From an archaeon (GTDB taxonomy: Archaea > Thermoproteota > Nitrososphaeria > Nitrososphaerales > Gagatemarchaeaceae): a stretch of DNA of 64,000 nucleotides. Under the pieces are notes generated by a model. It was not told the origin of the DNA. It saw only the letters and a program-made list of their open reading frames with translations, and made no database searches. Shown piece by piece: positions 52,774-61,858 of the stretch. Both the position numbers and the translations under genes were made by a program. The stretch is from positions 310,001 to 374,000 of the forward strand of contig JAKAUC010000013.1 of NCBI GenBank assembly GCA_021827865.1, written 5' to 3'. How positions within the stretch are numbered: position 1 is the stretch's first letter; each line of letters starts with the position of its first letter.

Positions 52774-53115
52774 TTGCAGGTAGAGAAGAAGTCCCAGTCC
52801 AAGGTCCTGGATAGATCCTACGTGGAGCTGTCCCTGGAGGACAGGGCCGGGAAGATAACGAGGAAGGACGCAATCGCTGCCGTGGCCCAGGAGATGGGGG
52901 TCCCAGCAGAGAGCGTCGGGATTATCAGGATGGACGGCCAGTCGGGGACGACAAAGGTGCTGGGCAAGTTCTACGTCTACGGCTCCCCAGAGTCCAAGAA
53001 GCGGATACACCTCCGCTATCTGGGCGAGAGGACGCTTTCGAAGGAGGAACGCGAGAAGCTGAAGCAGGAGAGGAAGAAGGCCGCCGCTCCAGCGGCTGCC
53101 GGGGCGAAGAAGTAG
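52774..53115 (+). CDS. rps24e: Ribosomal protein eS24
   Basis: 113 aa. VEKKSQSKVLDRSYVELSL, GKITRKDAIAAVAQEMGVP and KVLGKFYVYGSPESKKRIHL match eS24. A Lys/Ala-rich tail follows. TTG start with a TATA-like cttaatatc about 30 nt upstream. Followed after 2 bp by eS31. Confidence 0.94.
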   Translation: MQVEKKSQSKVLDRSYVELSLEDRAGKITRKDAIAAVAQEMGVPAESVGIIRMDGQSGTTKVLGKFYVYGSPESKKRIHLRYLGERTLSKEEREKLKQERKKAAAPAAAGAKK

Positions 53116-53117
53116 GC

Positions 53118-53381
53118 ATGTCCAAGCAGCCGGCCCCCGCTCCAGCGCCCGCGCCAGCCCCCGCCGAAGCAGCGGCGCCCGTGGAGGAGAAGAAGCCAGA
53201 GAAGAAGGCGAAGCCGAAGGCCCCGAAGAGGAGGATACAGGTCCACAAGCTCTACAAGGTCGACGAGAGCTCGCTGACCAGGCTGAGGAAGGAGTGCTCG
53301 AGGTGCGGCAGAGGGTACTTCATGGCCCAGCATGGCAACAGGCTCACCTGCGGCCACTGCGGCTACACCACATACGCCTAG
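53118..53381 (+). CDS. rps27ae: Ribosomal protein eS31 (S27ae) with Ala/Pro-rich N-terminal extension
   Basis: 87 aa. The C-terminal zinc ribbon ECSRCGRGYFMAQHGNRLTC followed by GHCGYTTYA has two CxxC pairs. An unusual N-terminal extension of about 35 residues rich in Ala, Pro and Lys (APAPAPAPAEAAAPVEEKKP) precedes the YKVDESSLTRLRKE core. Last gene of the rpo7 run. Confidence 0.93.
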   Translation: MSKQPAPAPAPAPAPAEAAAPVEEKKPEKKAKPKAPKRRIQVHKLYKVDESSLTRLRKECSRCGRGYFMAQHGNRLTCGHCGYTTYA

Positions 53382-53386
53382 GAGAG

Positions 53387-55012
53387 CTAGGCGTAGGCGG
53401 ACAACAGTTCCCTGAGCATCTTTGCCATCCCCGGGGTGAGGAAGGGCCTGAACGGCCCGAAGTACTTTGACCCCTTTGCCTTCCCGACGCTCGACCTGTC
53501 CCCCTCTCGGACGTATGAGTCTAGGAACGAGGCGGCCACCCTCTTCATGGCATCCTCCCTGTTGGACAGCTTCGCGGTGTAGTATAGGAACTCGGCCACG
53601 TCCCAAGCCTGGTCCCCGCCCTGGCAGGCCTGCTCCAGGTCGGTCAAGTAGAGGCCGTCCCCTGAGACTACGACGTTGCTCGGCTTGGCGTCCCCCAGCG
53701 CCATCCCCCAGCCGTGGACCCTGGCCATCAGGGCCCCGTAGGACCCTACCTGGGGGAGAGGGGCGCCCTCATCCTTGAGGAAGGCGTTGATCTGCGAAGA
53801 GAGGGTCGGGCCAGTGACGAATTCCTTCACCAGGACCCGTTCGGCCGGCGCGACGGCGAGGACCAGGGGGACGAGGACCCCCTTCGCTCTCAGGGCGAGG
53901 GTCGCCCCATACTCTCGGTCCATCCTGATGAGCGGCCCGGCGCTGAACTTGTTCGCAGCCGAGGCCCATACCCCCAGGAGGGCCCACTTCAGGGACCTCA
54001 CGTCAGTGTAGTTCTTCACCACCACCGACCTCTCCGTCGGGCCGCTCCTGAAGGTGAGGACCCTGGTGGTGGAGTAGGGCTCCCCGATGTCCTTCTCTGT
54101 CGTGGAATAGGTGTCGAACCCAAGCAGCCGGGCCAGCTCCTTCACGAGGAAGGAAGCGTCAGGGATCACGGCGCCCTCGTCCAGCTTCAGCAGCGAGCGG
54201 GGGACCTCCAGCGGGGCGAACTTCGGCGGCGCATCTCTCATCCGCCTAAGCTTCGACAGCGCCTCCCTGCTGAACACCGAAGGCCCGACCCTCCCCGCGT
54301 AGCCGTGGACCGCATACTGCGCCAGCCCCCTCGCGGTGACGGAGAAGAGCGATTGCACCCTCGTGAACGCGTCGCCTTTCAGCTTCTCGGGGACGATCCT
54401 CACGCCTTCCGGCTCGGCGACGAGGAACCCCCTCGGCTGGAGAGACTCGGCGGCAGAGCGGAACCCCTCCACCGAGGCGGCCCGGTTCTCGTCCCCCAGC
54501 CTCGACGTGTAGGTGTGGACGTAGCTGTAGAGCGCCGGCGGGTAGATGGCGGCGCGGCTGTGGAGCTTCTCGAAGAGGAAGTAGTCGTATGGGACGACCA
54601 GGCGGCTGCCGAACTCCCCGTAGTCGGAGGACAGGTCGAGGAGGGCTTCGACTATCACCCTCTTCTTGTACTCGCGCTCCACGGCCCTGAAGAGCTCCGG
54701 GTTGGACAGGGGCTCGTAGACGTTGAGCAGCCTCCCTACGACGAACTCTCCGAGGTAGGACGACCGGGCGTCCTGGACCAGCATGTCTTCGTCGACGATC
54801 AGGGCCGAGGCCGCGACCGGGTCGTCCACGTACCTGTATCGCACCCCCTCCCTGAAACGCTTCGCTACGATGATTACGTCGTAGTCGGAGTCGGGCCTGG
54901 CGTACCCCGCTACCTTCGAGCCGTAGGCCGCCACGCCTGAAGTCCTCGAAGGCTCCACGAGCGCGGCGGAGAGTCGCTCCACCGTGGAGCGCTCCTCCTC
55001 TGTCAGCCTCAA
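53387..55012 (-). CDS. Nucleotidyltransferase-kinase fusion (Pol-beta-like domain plus Bud32/RIO-like kinase)
   Basis: 541 aa. The N-terminus has a Pol-beta/MNT nucleotidyltransferase core VAAYGSKVAGYARPDSDYDV (GS followed by DxD). A helical middle region follows to about residue 300. The C-terminal half is a small protein-kinase-like domain: ERSVVVKNYTD (ATP Lys), VLVKEFVTGPTLSSQINA, HGWGMALGDAKPSNVVV (catalytic D-x-x-x-x-N) and YLTDLEQA (metal Asp). The kinase resembles Bud32 but lacks Kae1 context. TTG start overlaps the upstream zincin stop (TTGA). Substrates unknown. Confidence 0.72.
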   Translation of the reverse strand: MRLTEEERSTVERLSAALVEPSRTSGVAAYGSKVAGYARPDSDYDVIIVAKRFREGVRYRYVDDPVAASALIVDEDMLVQDARSSYLGEFVVGRLLNVYEPLSNPELFRAVEREYKKRVIVEALLDLSSDYGEFGSRLVVPYDYFLFEKLHSRAAIYPPALYSYVHTYTSRLGDENRAASVEGFRSAAESLQPRGFLVAEPEGVRIVPEKLKGDAFTRVQSLFSVTARGLAQYAVHGYAGRVGPSVFSREALSKLRRMRDAPPKFAPLEVPRSLLKLDEGAVIPDASFLVKELARLLGFDTYSTTEKDIGEPYSTTRVLTFRSGPTERSVVVKNYTDVRSLKWALLGVWASAANKFSAGPLIRMDREYGATLALRAKGVLVPLVLAVAPAERVLVKEFVTGPTLSSQINAFLKDEGAPLPQVGSYGALMARVHGWGMALGDAKPSNVVVSGDGLYLTDLEQACQGGDQAWDVAEFLYYTAKLSNREDAMKRVAASFLDSYVREGDRSSVGKAKGSKYFGPFRPFLTPGMAKMLRELLSAYA

Positions 55013-55722
55013 GGGCGGGCCTTCTCTCTGAGCTGGGCCACCCTCGTCAGGACAGCCGGGTCGAACTTCGTGGCCGCCACCGCGTCCATGGACAGGCTGA
55101 TCCTGTTCTCTTCTGGCCCCACCAGGCGTATGGGGAGGTTCTTCGCAATCCATCCCGCCCCCACCCTCTTGTTGAGGGCTTCGTCGGCGAGCTCGTTCTT
55201 GAACTTCCTGCTGATGAGGGAGACCAGGGGCTTGTCGGAGAAGATCAGCCTGGGAGGGGTCACGCGCTCAGCGTCGGCGAAGGCCGCCTCATAGAGCGTG
55301 GTGGCAGCCTCATCGCTGGTGACGTTGGTGGTGCTGAGCTTCCGGACGAGGTCGACGTAGTGCGTGAACTCGTGGGCAGCGACCGCGTCCATGGTCCCCT
55401 TGGTCCCGAAGGCGACCAGGGCGGCGGTGAACTGGACGAGGATGAGGACGCTCCCGTTGACCGCCGTGGGGATCACCCTGGCGAACAGCACCCCCATCTG
55501 GCCGTATTCGCTCCCAGACTTCGAGACTGGGAGGATCGGCTCGACGTAGTAGGGTGGGTAGCGGAGGCCGCTGGCCTTCTCGACCCGCTCCACCGCGGCC
55601 TGGAGGTACTTCATCCTCAGCCGCACCTTCTTGGCCAGGGCCCTCGGCACCTTCTCCTGGGCCACCGCCTGGTCGAGGAGTATGAGCGGATCCAACTGGG
55701 TAGTGACCTCGGCTCGGTGCAT
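55009..55722 (-). CDS. Small zinc metallopeptidase-like protein (HEFTH motif)
   Basis: 237 aa, no signal peptide. VAAHEFTHYVDLVRKL near residue 120 is an HExxH zinc motif. A third ligand may be one of the acidic residues at DEAATTLYEAAFADAERV. Around it are helices only; no family is recognised beyond the zincin motif. Overlaps the start of the nucleotidyltransferase-kinase fusion, so the two are probably coupled and may work together. ATG start. Confidence 0.6.
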   Translation of the reverse strand: MHRAEVTTQLDPLILLDQAVAQEKVPRALAKKVRLRMKYLQAAVERVEKASGLRYPPYYVEPILPVSKSGSEYGQMGVLFARVIPTAVNGSVLILVQFTAALVAFGTKGTMDAVAAHEFTHYVDLVRKLSTTNVTSDEAATTLYEAAFADAERVTPPRLIFSDKPLVSLISRKFKNELADEALNKRVGAGWIAKNLPIRLVGPEENRISLSMDAVAATKFDPAVLTRVAQLREKARP

Positions 55723-55736
55723 ATGAACCTTGGCGG

Positions 55737-56195
55737 TTACTCGATTAGTCTGAAGCTCACCGGAGGGTCGCGCCTGGAGACCTCCATGAAGACCTCGGTG
55801 TGCATGACCCCGGGGATCTTCCCTATCACGTCGTAGACGGCCCGGTGCAGCTCGTCCAGGGACTGCCCCCTGAGGTTGACCATTATGTCGAAGCGGCCGG
55901 TCACCTCTCTGATGAGCCTGACCCCCTCGGTCTTCTCGACCTCCTTCAGGATGGACTCCCTGAGCTTGGGGTCGATGTTGAGCCCCGCCAGCGCCCCGGC
56001 ACGCAGGCCGAGCCTGTCCTCGTTGACCTGCACAGTGAACCGCTCTATCACCCCCCGCTTCTGCAGGCGCTTTATCCTGCTGTACATCACGGAGAGGTTG
56101 ACCCCGAGCTCCTTGCTGAGCGTCGGGACCGACACCGACGCGTCTGTGTGGAGCGAGGAGAGTATCTTCATATCCAAATCGTCCAGTCTGGCCAA
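55737..56195 (-). CDS. Lrp/AsnC-family transcriptional regulator
   Basis: 152 aa. Winged helix DDLDMKILSSLHTDASVSVP with TLSKELGVNLSVMYSRIKRL, then RGVIERFTVQVN, and the RAM effector domain (GALAGLNIDPKL, GRFDIMVNLRGQSLDELHRAV, PGVMHTEVFMEV). TTG start with TATA-like gaaatatctc about 35 nt upstream. It lies 14 bp before the zincin gene on the same strand and might regulate it. Confidence 0.92.
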   Translation of the reverse strand: MARLDDLDMKILSSLHTDASVSVPTLSKELGVNLSVMYSRIKRLQKRGVIERFTVQVNEDRLGLRAGALAGLNIDPKLRESILKEVEKTEGVRLIREVTGRFDIMVNLRGQSLDELHRAVYDVIGKIPGVMHTEVFMEVSRRDPPVSFRLIE

Positions 56196-56292
56196 TTCGA
56201 TTCGCCTGGTTCCTCGCGGGCCGCGAGATATTTCTACTTTTCAGCCTAGGAGTTGGCGACTCTTGGCTGAAAATCGTTCTGACTTTGAGAAT

Positions 56293-56652
56293 CTAGTTGG
56301 GCTTGGACGCCTCGTCGAGGCGCTTGGCGTTCACCTGGAACGTCTCCTCGGTGATGGTGCCCCCCCTCACGAGCTTGCGCTTCTTGACCCCGTCCTCCTT
56401 CGTCCTATACCCCACCCCGCGGGTGAGGAGGACGTAGTTCTTCCCGCCCCCCTGGGTGTCGGCGCGCATGGGGAACCCCGCCTTGTCGCTCCCCCCGGTG
56501 ATCATTATCCTCCCAGCGAGCCCGATGGTGGCCCCGTCCAGGACGTCCCCGATCTTCCTCCCCATCAGGAGCTGCGCGCTGGCGTCCTTCACCTCGTGGG
56601 CCTCCGATTTCCCGGTCTTGGGGTCCGAGAGCACCAGCTTGAAGTTGACCAT
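56293..56652 (-). CDS. rps6e: Ribosomal protein eS6
   Basis: 119 aa. VNFKLVLSDPKTGKSEAHEV, LMGRKIGDVLDGATIGLAG, ITGGSDKAGFPMRADTQGGG and RKLVRGGTITEETFQVNAK match archaeal eS6. A TATA-like gatttattta lies about 25-35 nt upstream, at the end of infB. Last in the eL24-ndk-infB-eS6 order common in archaea. Confidence 0.95.
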   Translation of the reverse strand: MVNFKLVLSDPKTGKSEAHEVKDASAQLLMGRKIGDVLDGATIGLAGRIMITGGSDKAGFPMRADTQGGGKNYVLLTRGVGYRTKEDGVKKRKLVRGGTITEETFQVNAKRLDEASKPN

Positions 56653-56683
56653 CGAAGTCGGCTCCGACTTCAGGTAAATAAAT

Positions 56684-59600
56684 CTAAAACCCGTACATCG
56701 GGTCAGACGGGGACTTTATCGCGACTATCTCGTCCAGCACCTGCTTCTCTGCCTCTGTGAGCGAGCCGAGGAGCTTGGTCCGGAGCAGCTTCGCCTCATG
56801 GCTGCGGGGCATGGTGTAGAGGGTGTCGTGCTCCTTCACCTGCCTGCCGAGGGTGGGGCCCTGCACGGAGATCGCGACCTCTTCCCCCTCCTTCGCCTCG
56901 CCGACAGCCTTGCCGTTGTCCTGCACCTGCTCGACCGTCCCCAGCTCGACACTCCCCGTCGACATCAACCTCACCTTGGGCCGGAGGCGACCGGCGACCA
57001 CCCTGACCCCGAACACCGCAGGGTCGTTGCGCCTGAAGAAGGCCCCGGGGAGTACCTTCAGCTTGCACGGCCTCGTAAGGTTCGAGAGCGCAGCCTTCTC
57101 ATCCGCATCCCTCTTCGCCGCAGCCCAGTTGGTGTAGTTGTCTATGACCTCGTAGATTATCGAGGAGACAAAGATCGGGCTCGAGCCCGCGTGCTCCCTG
57201 GCCTCTGGAAGGACCTTGGAGTCGAAGCCGAGGATCGCGCCGAGGTAGGGGTCGTGGTCCCCCACGACCTGGGCGCTGACGATATCGTTCTTCGAGATGT
57301 CCCCGATGTCCGTCTCCCTCACCGGGACGCCCCTCTCCTCCAGCATCCTCACGAGGGCCTCCAGGCCTCCGATGCTCCCCGCCTTCACTATGACCCCCAT
57401 GTTGTCGGTCTTGACCACTATGTTGGAGAGCTCCTTCTCCATCTCCACCTTCAGGCTCTGGAACTGCCTCTCGGTGGAGAAGGACGCCACCGAGGTACCA
57501 GCCACCACCCCTCCGAGGTCAGGGGAGACGAGCTTCACCCCGGCCGCTGCGTAGACTGCGTCCACCGGGGTGAACTTGTCCCTGGGGTCGCGCATCTCGT
57601 CCAGCGGCTTCGGCATGAACAGGGCCTTCACCTTTGATTTGAACGCGCCGTCCCTGCGGACCAGGGAGATGGAGTCCCCGACGCGGAGGTTCCCCTCGGT
57701 GAGGATGACGTTCGCAGTCTGGCCGATGCCCACCTCCTCCTGGAGCTCGAGGATTATCCCGCGGCCCGTGGCGGTGTCAACCATGCTGAGCTTCCCCTTC
57801 AGAAACTGCTGCGCGAGGCCGATCAGCATGGACAGCATCTCGGGCATCCCCACCGGCGCCCTGGCCGACACCGGGACGATGGACACCTGCTGGCGGAAGT
57901 CCTTGACCCTGTGATAGGCGTCCGACTGGAAGCCGAGGCGGCCCAGCCCGCCGACGACGTTGTACAGGCGCTCCTCCAGCTCGTCCCCCCAGGACGGGAC
58001 CTGGTCCTTCATGACCTGAAGGAGTGGGCCCTTGCTCCCCTTCCTCCATCCGTTGATCATGTCAATCTTGTTGAGGGCGACGAGGAAGGGGACCCGCCTC
58101 TGCTTCAAGATGTCGATGCTCTCCAGCGTCTGGTTCTCCAGCCCCTTCAGCACGTCGACAACCAGGATCGCGATGTCAGCCGCCGACCCTCCCCTGAGCC
58201 TGAGGTTCGAGAAGACGGCGTGCCCGGGGGTGTCGATCATGAGGAGGCCGGGGATCTGCAGCTCCCCCCCAGCCCTGTCCAGAAGGGGCCCGCATATCGC
58301 CTTCAGCGTCTCCATGGGGAAGAAGCTCGCGCCTATCTCCTGGGTTATCCCGCCCACTTCCCGGGCCTGGACCCCGGTCCCCCTGAGGACATCCGCCAGG
58401 CTGGTGTTATGGACCACCAAGCAGTTCGCCAGGAAGTTATGATCTTCGTCGACGGTGAAGTCGAACACGTCGAAGTCCCCTTCCAAGGATTCGACCTTAC
58501 AGACGGTAACGGTCCTGAACGACGTCAGGTTCTTGAGCAGCTCGACCTCCTGGCGGTGCTCCGGGATTGAGAGGACCGCCTCCAAAGCGCGGCCAGTGAG
58601 ATTATTCCCCTGGTGGTAGTTCGGCTGGAGGCCTCCGTCCCCGACGGCTCGGTACCTGGGCCTGAAGTCGTTCGACGGTCCTGCCGCAGGGGCAGTGCCG
58701 AAGACCCGGTCAGGCTGGGCTTTCGCCTTGGCGGTCTCGAGCAGACGTGCTTTTTCCGGCGCCCGGAAGCCTATGCTGGCGCTAAAGGCCGCCAGGTTCG
58801 TAGCCCCGCCTATCACCAGCCCATCCTTGCTCGCTTCCTTGGCGTAATATGCCAGGATCCCGAACCTCTGCAGCAACATCGGCAGCCGCCTCATCAAGTC
58901 TGGACTCTCCATGGAGATCCCCAGGCTCTTTCCCTTCTCGACCCAACCTTCGGCGTCAAAAAGGCCGGTCAGAAACGCGGCGGAGAAGGCGTCGGGCGCG
59001 GAAGTCACGACGTCGGGCAGAGTGGCGATTCGCGTCCTGCCGGCGCGCGGACAGCCGAACGCCGACACCAGAAACTCAGAAAAGGTCCTACTCCCCCTGT
59101 GCGCCACGACGTAAGAGGTCCTCCTCCAGACCGCGCTCGCGGGGACCCCGAAGGCTCTCCGCAGGCTTGCCCTGCATTCGCGGACGAGGGAGAGCGAAGC
59201 GTTGGACAGGCAGGCCCTCCCCCCGACGCCATCTCCAAAGAGCAATCCCACAAGATAGTAGGCTGAGAGCAGCTCCCGCTCGGACTTTGGGACCTTGAGC
59301 CAGAAGGAACTTCGTCCCCCAACCCTTGGGCTGGCGAACTTCACCCTCTTGATGTGGTCGTAGGCGACGGAGTTGGAGACGCCGCACAGGCTTGCCAGGG
59401 CCCGGTAGGCGTCAGCCCTGAAGTGGCCCTCTCGGAGGTGCTCCCCGAGGTCCTTGTCTCCGACCTTTTCTGCGACCCCCTCGATGCCCCTCTCCCGGCA
59501 GAGCTTCTCTATCCGTGCCAGGAGATGTGCGTCGGGCCGGATCAGGAAGGCGCGAGGGAGCCGAGAAAGAAGCTCGGCTTTGACCCCTTGGGTAGTCCAA

Positions 59601-60034
59601 GCCACAACTGGACAGGACGGTGGCACGGCAAGGCGGTCCCCAACCCGAAGCCTTTCAGCCTCGACGTACTCGACTCTTCCGTCAGGCTGGAACACCAGGA
59701 ATCTGTGCTCCGGGGTGGTTTCAAGCCCGTTGCCTGCGCGGGTCGTCACCCTGACGAGGCGGTCTGACTTCAGCTTCCAGACATAGGACGCGCTCCTCTT
59801 GACGATGGCCCCTCCAGACGACACGGAAAGGAGGTCCAGCCCGGCCGCGGGGTAGGCCACGCCATCGGGGGTCTGATGCGGGCTCCCTGACTTGTGCTTC
59901 TCGAAGAGTTCCTTTGCGCGCGAAATCCGCCCGTCCGCCAGCTGGAGCAGGGTCTCCCCGCTCACGCACTTGCCGCTATCTACGTGCCCTAGGATGACGA
60001 CTACAGGCTGCCGCATGCGGCCTTGCTCTGACAT
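56684..60034 (-). CDS. infB: Translation initiation factor aIF5B (IF2) interrupted by an intein
   Basis: 1116 aa precursor, 595 aa after intein removal, a normal archaeal aIF5B length. G1 ILGHVDSGK-TSLADVLR is split by the intein; then REVGGITQEIGASFFP (switch 1), G3 MIDTPGHAVFSNLRLRGG, G4 VALNKIDMINGW. Domains II-IV follow to the C-terminal KSPSDPMYGF. It promotes subunit joining. ATG start, 26 bp after ndk; rps6e follows. Confidence 0.95.
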   Translation of the reverse strand: MSEQGRMRQPVVVILGHVDSGKCVSGETLLQLADGRISRAKELFEKHKSGSPHQTPDGVAYPAAGLDLLSVSSGGAIVKRSASYVWKLKSDRLVRVTTRAGNGLETTPEHRFLVFQPDGRVEYVEAERLRVGDRLAVPPSCPVVAWTTQGVKAELLSRLPRAFLIRPDAHLLARIEKLCRERGIEGVAEKVGDKDLGEHLREGHFRADAYRALASLCGVSNSVAYDHIKRVKFASPRVGGRSSFWLKVPKSERELLSAYYLVGLLFGDGVGGRACLSNASLSLVRECRASLRRAFGVPASAVWRRTSYVVAHRGSRTFSEFLVSAFGCPRAGRTRIATLPDVVTSAPDAFSAAFLTGLFDAEGWVEKGKSLGISMESPDLMRRLPMLLQRFGILAYYAKEASKDGLVIGGATNLAAFSASIGFRAPEKARLLETAKAKAQPDRVFGTAPAAGPSNDFRPRYRAVGDGGLQPNYHQGNNLTGRALEAVLSIPEHRQEVELLKNLTSFRTVTVCKVESLEGDFDVFDFTVDEDHNFLANCLVVHNTSLADVLRGTGVQAREVGGITQEIGASFFPMETLKAICGPLLDRAGGELQIPGLLMIDTPGHAVFSNLRLRGGSAADIAILVVDVLKGLENQTLESIDILKQRRVPFLVALNKIDMINGWRKGSKGPLLQVMKDQVPSWGDELEERLYNVVGGLGRLGFQSDAYHRVKDFRQQVSIVPVSARAPVGMPEMLSMLIGLAQQFLKGKLSMVDTATGRGIILELQEEVGIGQTANVILTEGNLRVGDSISLVRRDGAFKSKVKALFMPKPLDEMRDPRDKFTPVDAVYAAAGVKLVSPDLGGVVAGTSVASFSTERQFQSLKVEMEKELSNIVVKTDNMGVIVKAGSIGGLEALVRMLEERGVPVRETDIGDISKNDIVSAQVVGDHDPYLGAILGFDSKVLPEAREHAGSSPIFVSSIIYEVIDNYTNWAAAKRDADEKAALSNLTRPCKLKVLPGAFFRRNDPAVFGVRVVAGRLRPKVRLMSTGSVELGTVEQVQDNGKAVGEAKEGEEVAISVQGPTLGRQVKEHDTLYTMPRSHEAKLLRTKLLGSLTEAEKQVLDEIVAIKSPSDPMYGF
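58406..59968 (-). other. aIF5B intein with LAGLIDADG endonuclease (521 aa)
   Basis: It starts with Cys (CVSGETLLQLADGRIS) right after the P-loop Lys and ends VVHN before extein Thr. The B block ETTPEHRFLV and the C-terminal F block FDVFDFTVDEDHNFLA are intact. Endonuclease motifs are YYLVGLLFGDGVG and AFLTGLFDAEGWV. The P-loop of IF2/aIF5B is a known intein site in other archaea. All blocks look functional. Confidence 0.93.
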
Positions 60035-60060
60035 TTTCCATCCAGCTCCTTATGATGCCC

Positions 60061-60480
60061 TCACCCTCGCGTCTGGCCGAAGAAAGCAGCGCTCTCCTTT
60101 GTAAAGCTCTCTGCAGAGTCCGAGGCATGGATGCAGTTGTCCGTGAGCCCCAGCCCGAAGTCCCCCCTGATGGTCCCCGCCGCTGCTTCCCAGCTCTTGG
60201 TCGCCCCGACCATGCGCCTGACGGTGGCTATCGCGTCCCTCCCTGAGAGGACCGCCCCGACGACAGGACCAGACGAGATGAAGGAGACGAGCTCCCCGAA
60301 GAATGGCTTTTCCTTGTGGACGCTGTAGAACTCCTCCGCCTGGGGCCTGGACATCGTGAGCATCTGGAGCCTCTTGACGGCGAATCCCTTCTTCTCGAAC
60401 CTGCCGATTATCTCTCCGACGATGCCACGCCTCACCCCGTCGGGCTTCACGACGACAAGGGTGTCTTCGGCGGCGCTCAC
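60061..60480 (-). CDS. ndk: Nucleoside diphosphate kinase
   Basis: 139 aa. VVVKPDGVRRGIVGEIIGRF, FFGELVSFISSGPVVGAVL and the active-site His in GLTDNCIHASDSAESF are complete. It equilibrates NTP pools. The GTG at 60480 overlaps the eL24 stop (GTGA), preferred over the longer frame to 60555. Confidence 0.95.
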   Translation of the reverse strand: MSAAEDTLVVVKPDGVRRGIVGEIIGRFEKKGFAVKRLQMLTMSRPQAEEFYSVHKEKPFFGELVSFISSGPVVGAVLSGRDAIATVRRMVGATKSWEAAAGTIRGDFGLGLTDNCIHASDSAESFTKESAAFFGQTRG

Positions 60481-60662
60481 TTCTTGGCTGGCCTCCGCCT
60501 TGCCCACTTCAGCTTGCGCGGGTCGCGGCCAAGCTTCAGGTCGTTGATCTTGCACTTCGAAGAGCAGTAGGACTTGGTGGAGCCGTCGCCCTTCACGTAG
60601 AGGATGCCCGCGCCGAGCCTAACCTCTTTACCACAGAAGACGCATTTCTTTGGGACGTACAT
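60477..60662 (-). CDS. rpl24e: Ribosomal protein eL24
   Basis: 61 aa. Zinc finger with KKCVFCGKEV and YCSSKCKIN (four Cys), then LKLGRDPRKLKWA. First gene of eL24-ndk-infB-eS6. A TATA-like ctttatatcc lies about 50 nt upstream. The 209 bp before it to 60871 contain no gene. Confidence 0.95.
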   Translation of the reverse strand: MYVPKKCVFCGKEVRLGAGILYVKGDGSTKSYCSSKCKINDLKLGRDPRKLKWARRRPAKK

Positions 60663-60871
60663 TTCAGGCTACCGCACCTCGACCTTTCGGTGCCCTTCGA
60701 AACTCTGGATATAAAGACGGCGCCGGCCGAACCGAGCCGGCAATCCGAACACAAGACCCCGCGGCACTGGAGCCGGTGTGCGGTCGCACCCAGGGGGGTC
60801 CCCGCGACGAAGCGGAAAGAGCGAACCGATTCGACGTGGTCCAGTCGGGCGGATGACCATAGGACTCGTTG

Positions 60872-61816
60872 TCAGGTCGGGACAGTCCCGCCGAGGAGCC
60901 TCATCCAGTGCTGCGCCTCGACGATGAGCCTCTGACCAAAGTCCTTGGGGTGCGGGACGAACCCCTCTACGGCCTTCGCCACGGTCTCCGGTCCCAGGTT
61001 CGCCAGGTCCTCTAGGTTGACGGCCGGCGAGCCTGTGGCGTGGCGCAGCCTCACCCCGATCTCCAGCTCGTTCGCCTGTATCGCCTCGAGCTCCTTCCTG
61101 TCTGCGAAGGCGCTGGACAGCAGAGGGACGTCCCCTGATAGTATGATCTCCCTGACTGACCTCCCCTTCGCCGCCATGGCGGCGTAGAGATGGCTGGGTG
61201 GGGCCACCTCCTCCAGGGAGAGCGCCCCGAACAGGGTCCTGGCCGTCGGCATCTTCCTGATCCCCCGCCTCTCCGAGACCATCTTCTTCAGGTCGACTGA
61301 GGCGATGAACGGGAAGACGTAGTCGACGGTCTTCGGCACCTGCTTCGCAAGGTTCTGCCTGAACCAGAGCCTGAGCGCGTCCTGGGAGTCGAGGCCCGGA
61401 GGGGTCCTAGTCGGAGGGAGGATCCAGACGCCAGGCTGGATCGGCTTGAACCCCTTCTCGATCAGCCTGTCCTTGAATATCACCGAGTCCTTCTTCTTCT
61501 TCGTCTTTTCGTAGGACTTGAAGATGAGGAGGGACTTCGCTTCGTATGGATAGGACCTGAGGAGCTCTTCGGGGGTCAACCCTGAGTTCTTGAGCTGCCA
61601 GTCGAGGCGCAGCATCAGCCGCCTGTAGACCGCGTCCCGGTCCTCGAAGGTGGCGGGGACCGTGGCGTCCTCGCCGTCGACCTCGATGCGCTGGATGACC
61701 GCGAGTATCAGCTCCTCGTCCTTGGTGGAGTCCGACCCAGAGATCTTGCTCAGGGGGGCCTTGACCCTGTCGAAGAAGCCGGTGATCCGCTTTACGGCTG
61801 ACATGGTTCCTGCCAC
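60872..61816 (-). CDS. Unknown protein, third gene of the tubulin-like operon
   Basis: 314 aa, not recognised. The N-terminus (MSAVKRITGFFDRVKAPLSK) could form an amphipathic helix that touches membranes. A charged helical region (about 40-120, with KSYEKTKKKKDSVIFKDRL) and a globular part (FKPIQPGVWILPP, VDYVFPFIASVDLKKMVSERR) follow; the C-terminus is helical and ends HWMRLLGGTVPT. No membrane span. It follows the coiled-coil gene by about 40 bp on the same strand and is likely cotranscribed with the tubulin-like GTPase. The start could be ATG 61816 or 61804. Confidence 0.7.
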   Translation of the reverse strand: MAGTMSAVKRITGFFDRVKAPLSKISGSDSTKDEELILAVIQRIEVDGEDATVPATFEDRDAVYRRLMLRLDWQLKNSGLTPEELLRSYPYEAKSLLIFKSYEKTKKKKDSVIFKDRLIEKGFKPIQPGVWILPPTRTPPGLDSQDALRLWFRQNLAKQVPKTVDYVFPFIASVDLKKMVSERRGIRKMPTARTLFGALSLEEVAPPSHLYAAMAAKGRSVREIILSGDVPLLSSAFADRKELEAIQANELEIGVRLRHATGSPAVNLEDLANLGPETVAKAVEGFVPHPKDFGQRLIVEAQHWMRLLGGTVPT

Positions 61817-61858
61817 CCGCGGGCCCTGGATTCTTGGAGAGGCATTCTCGGCCTTCGT

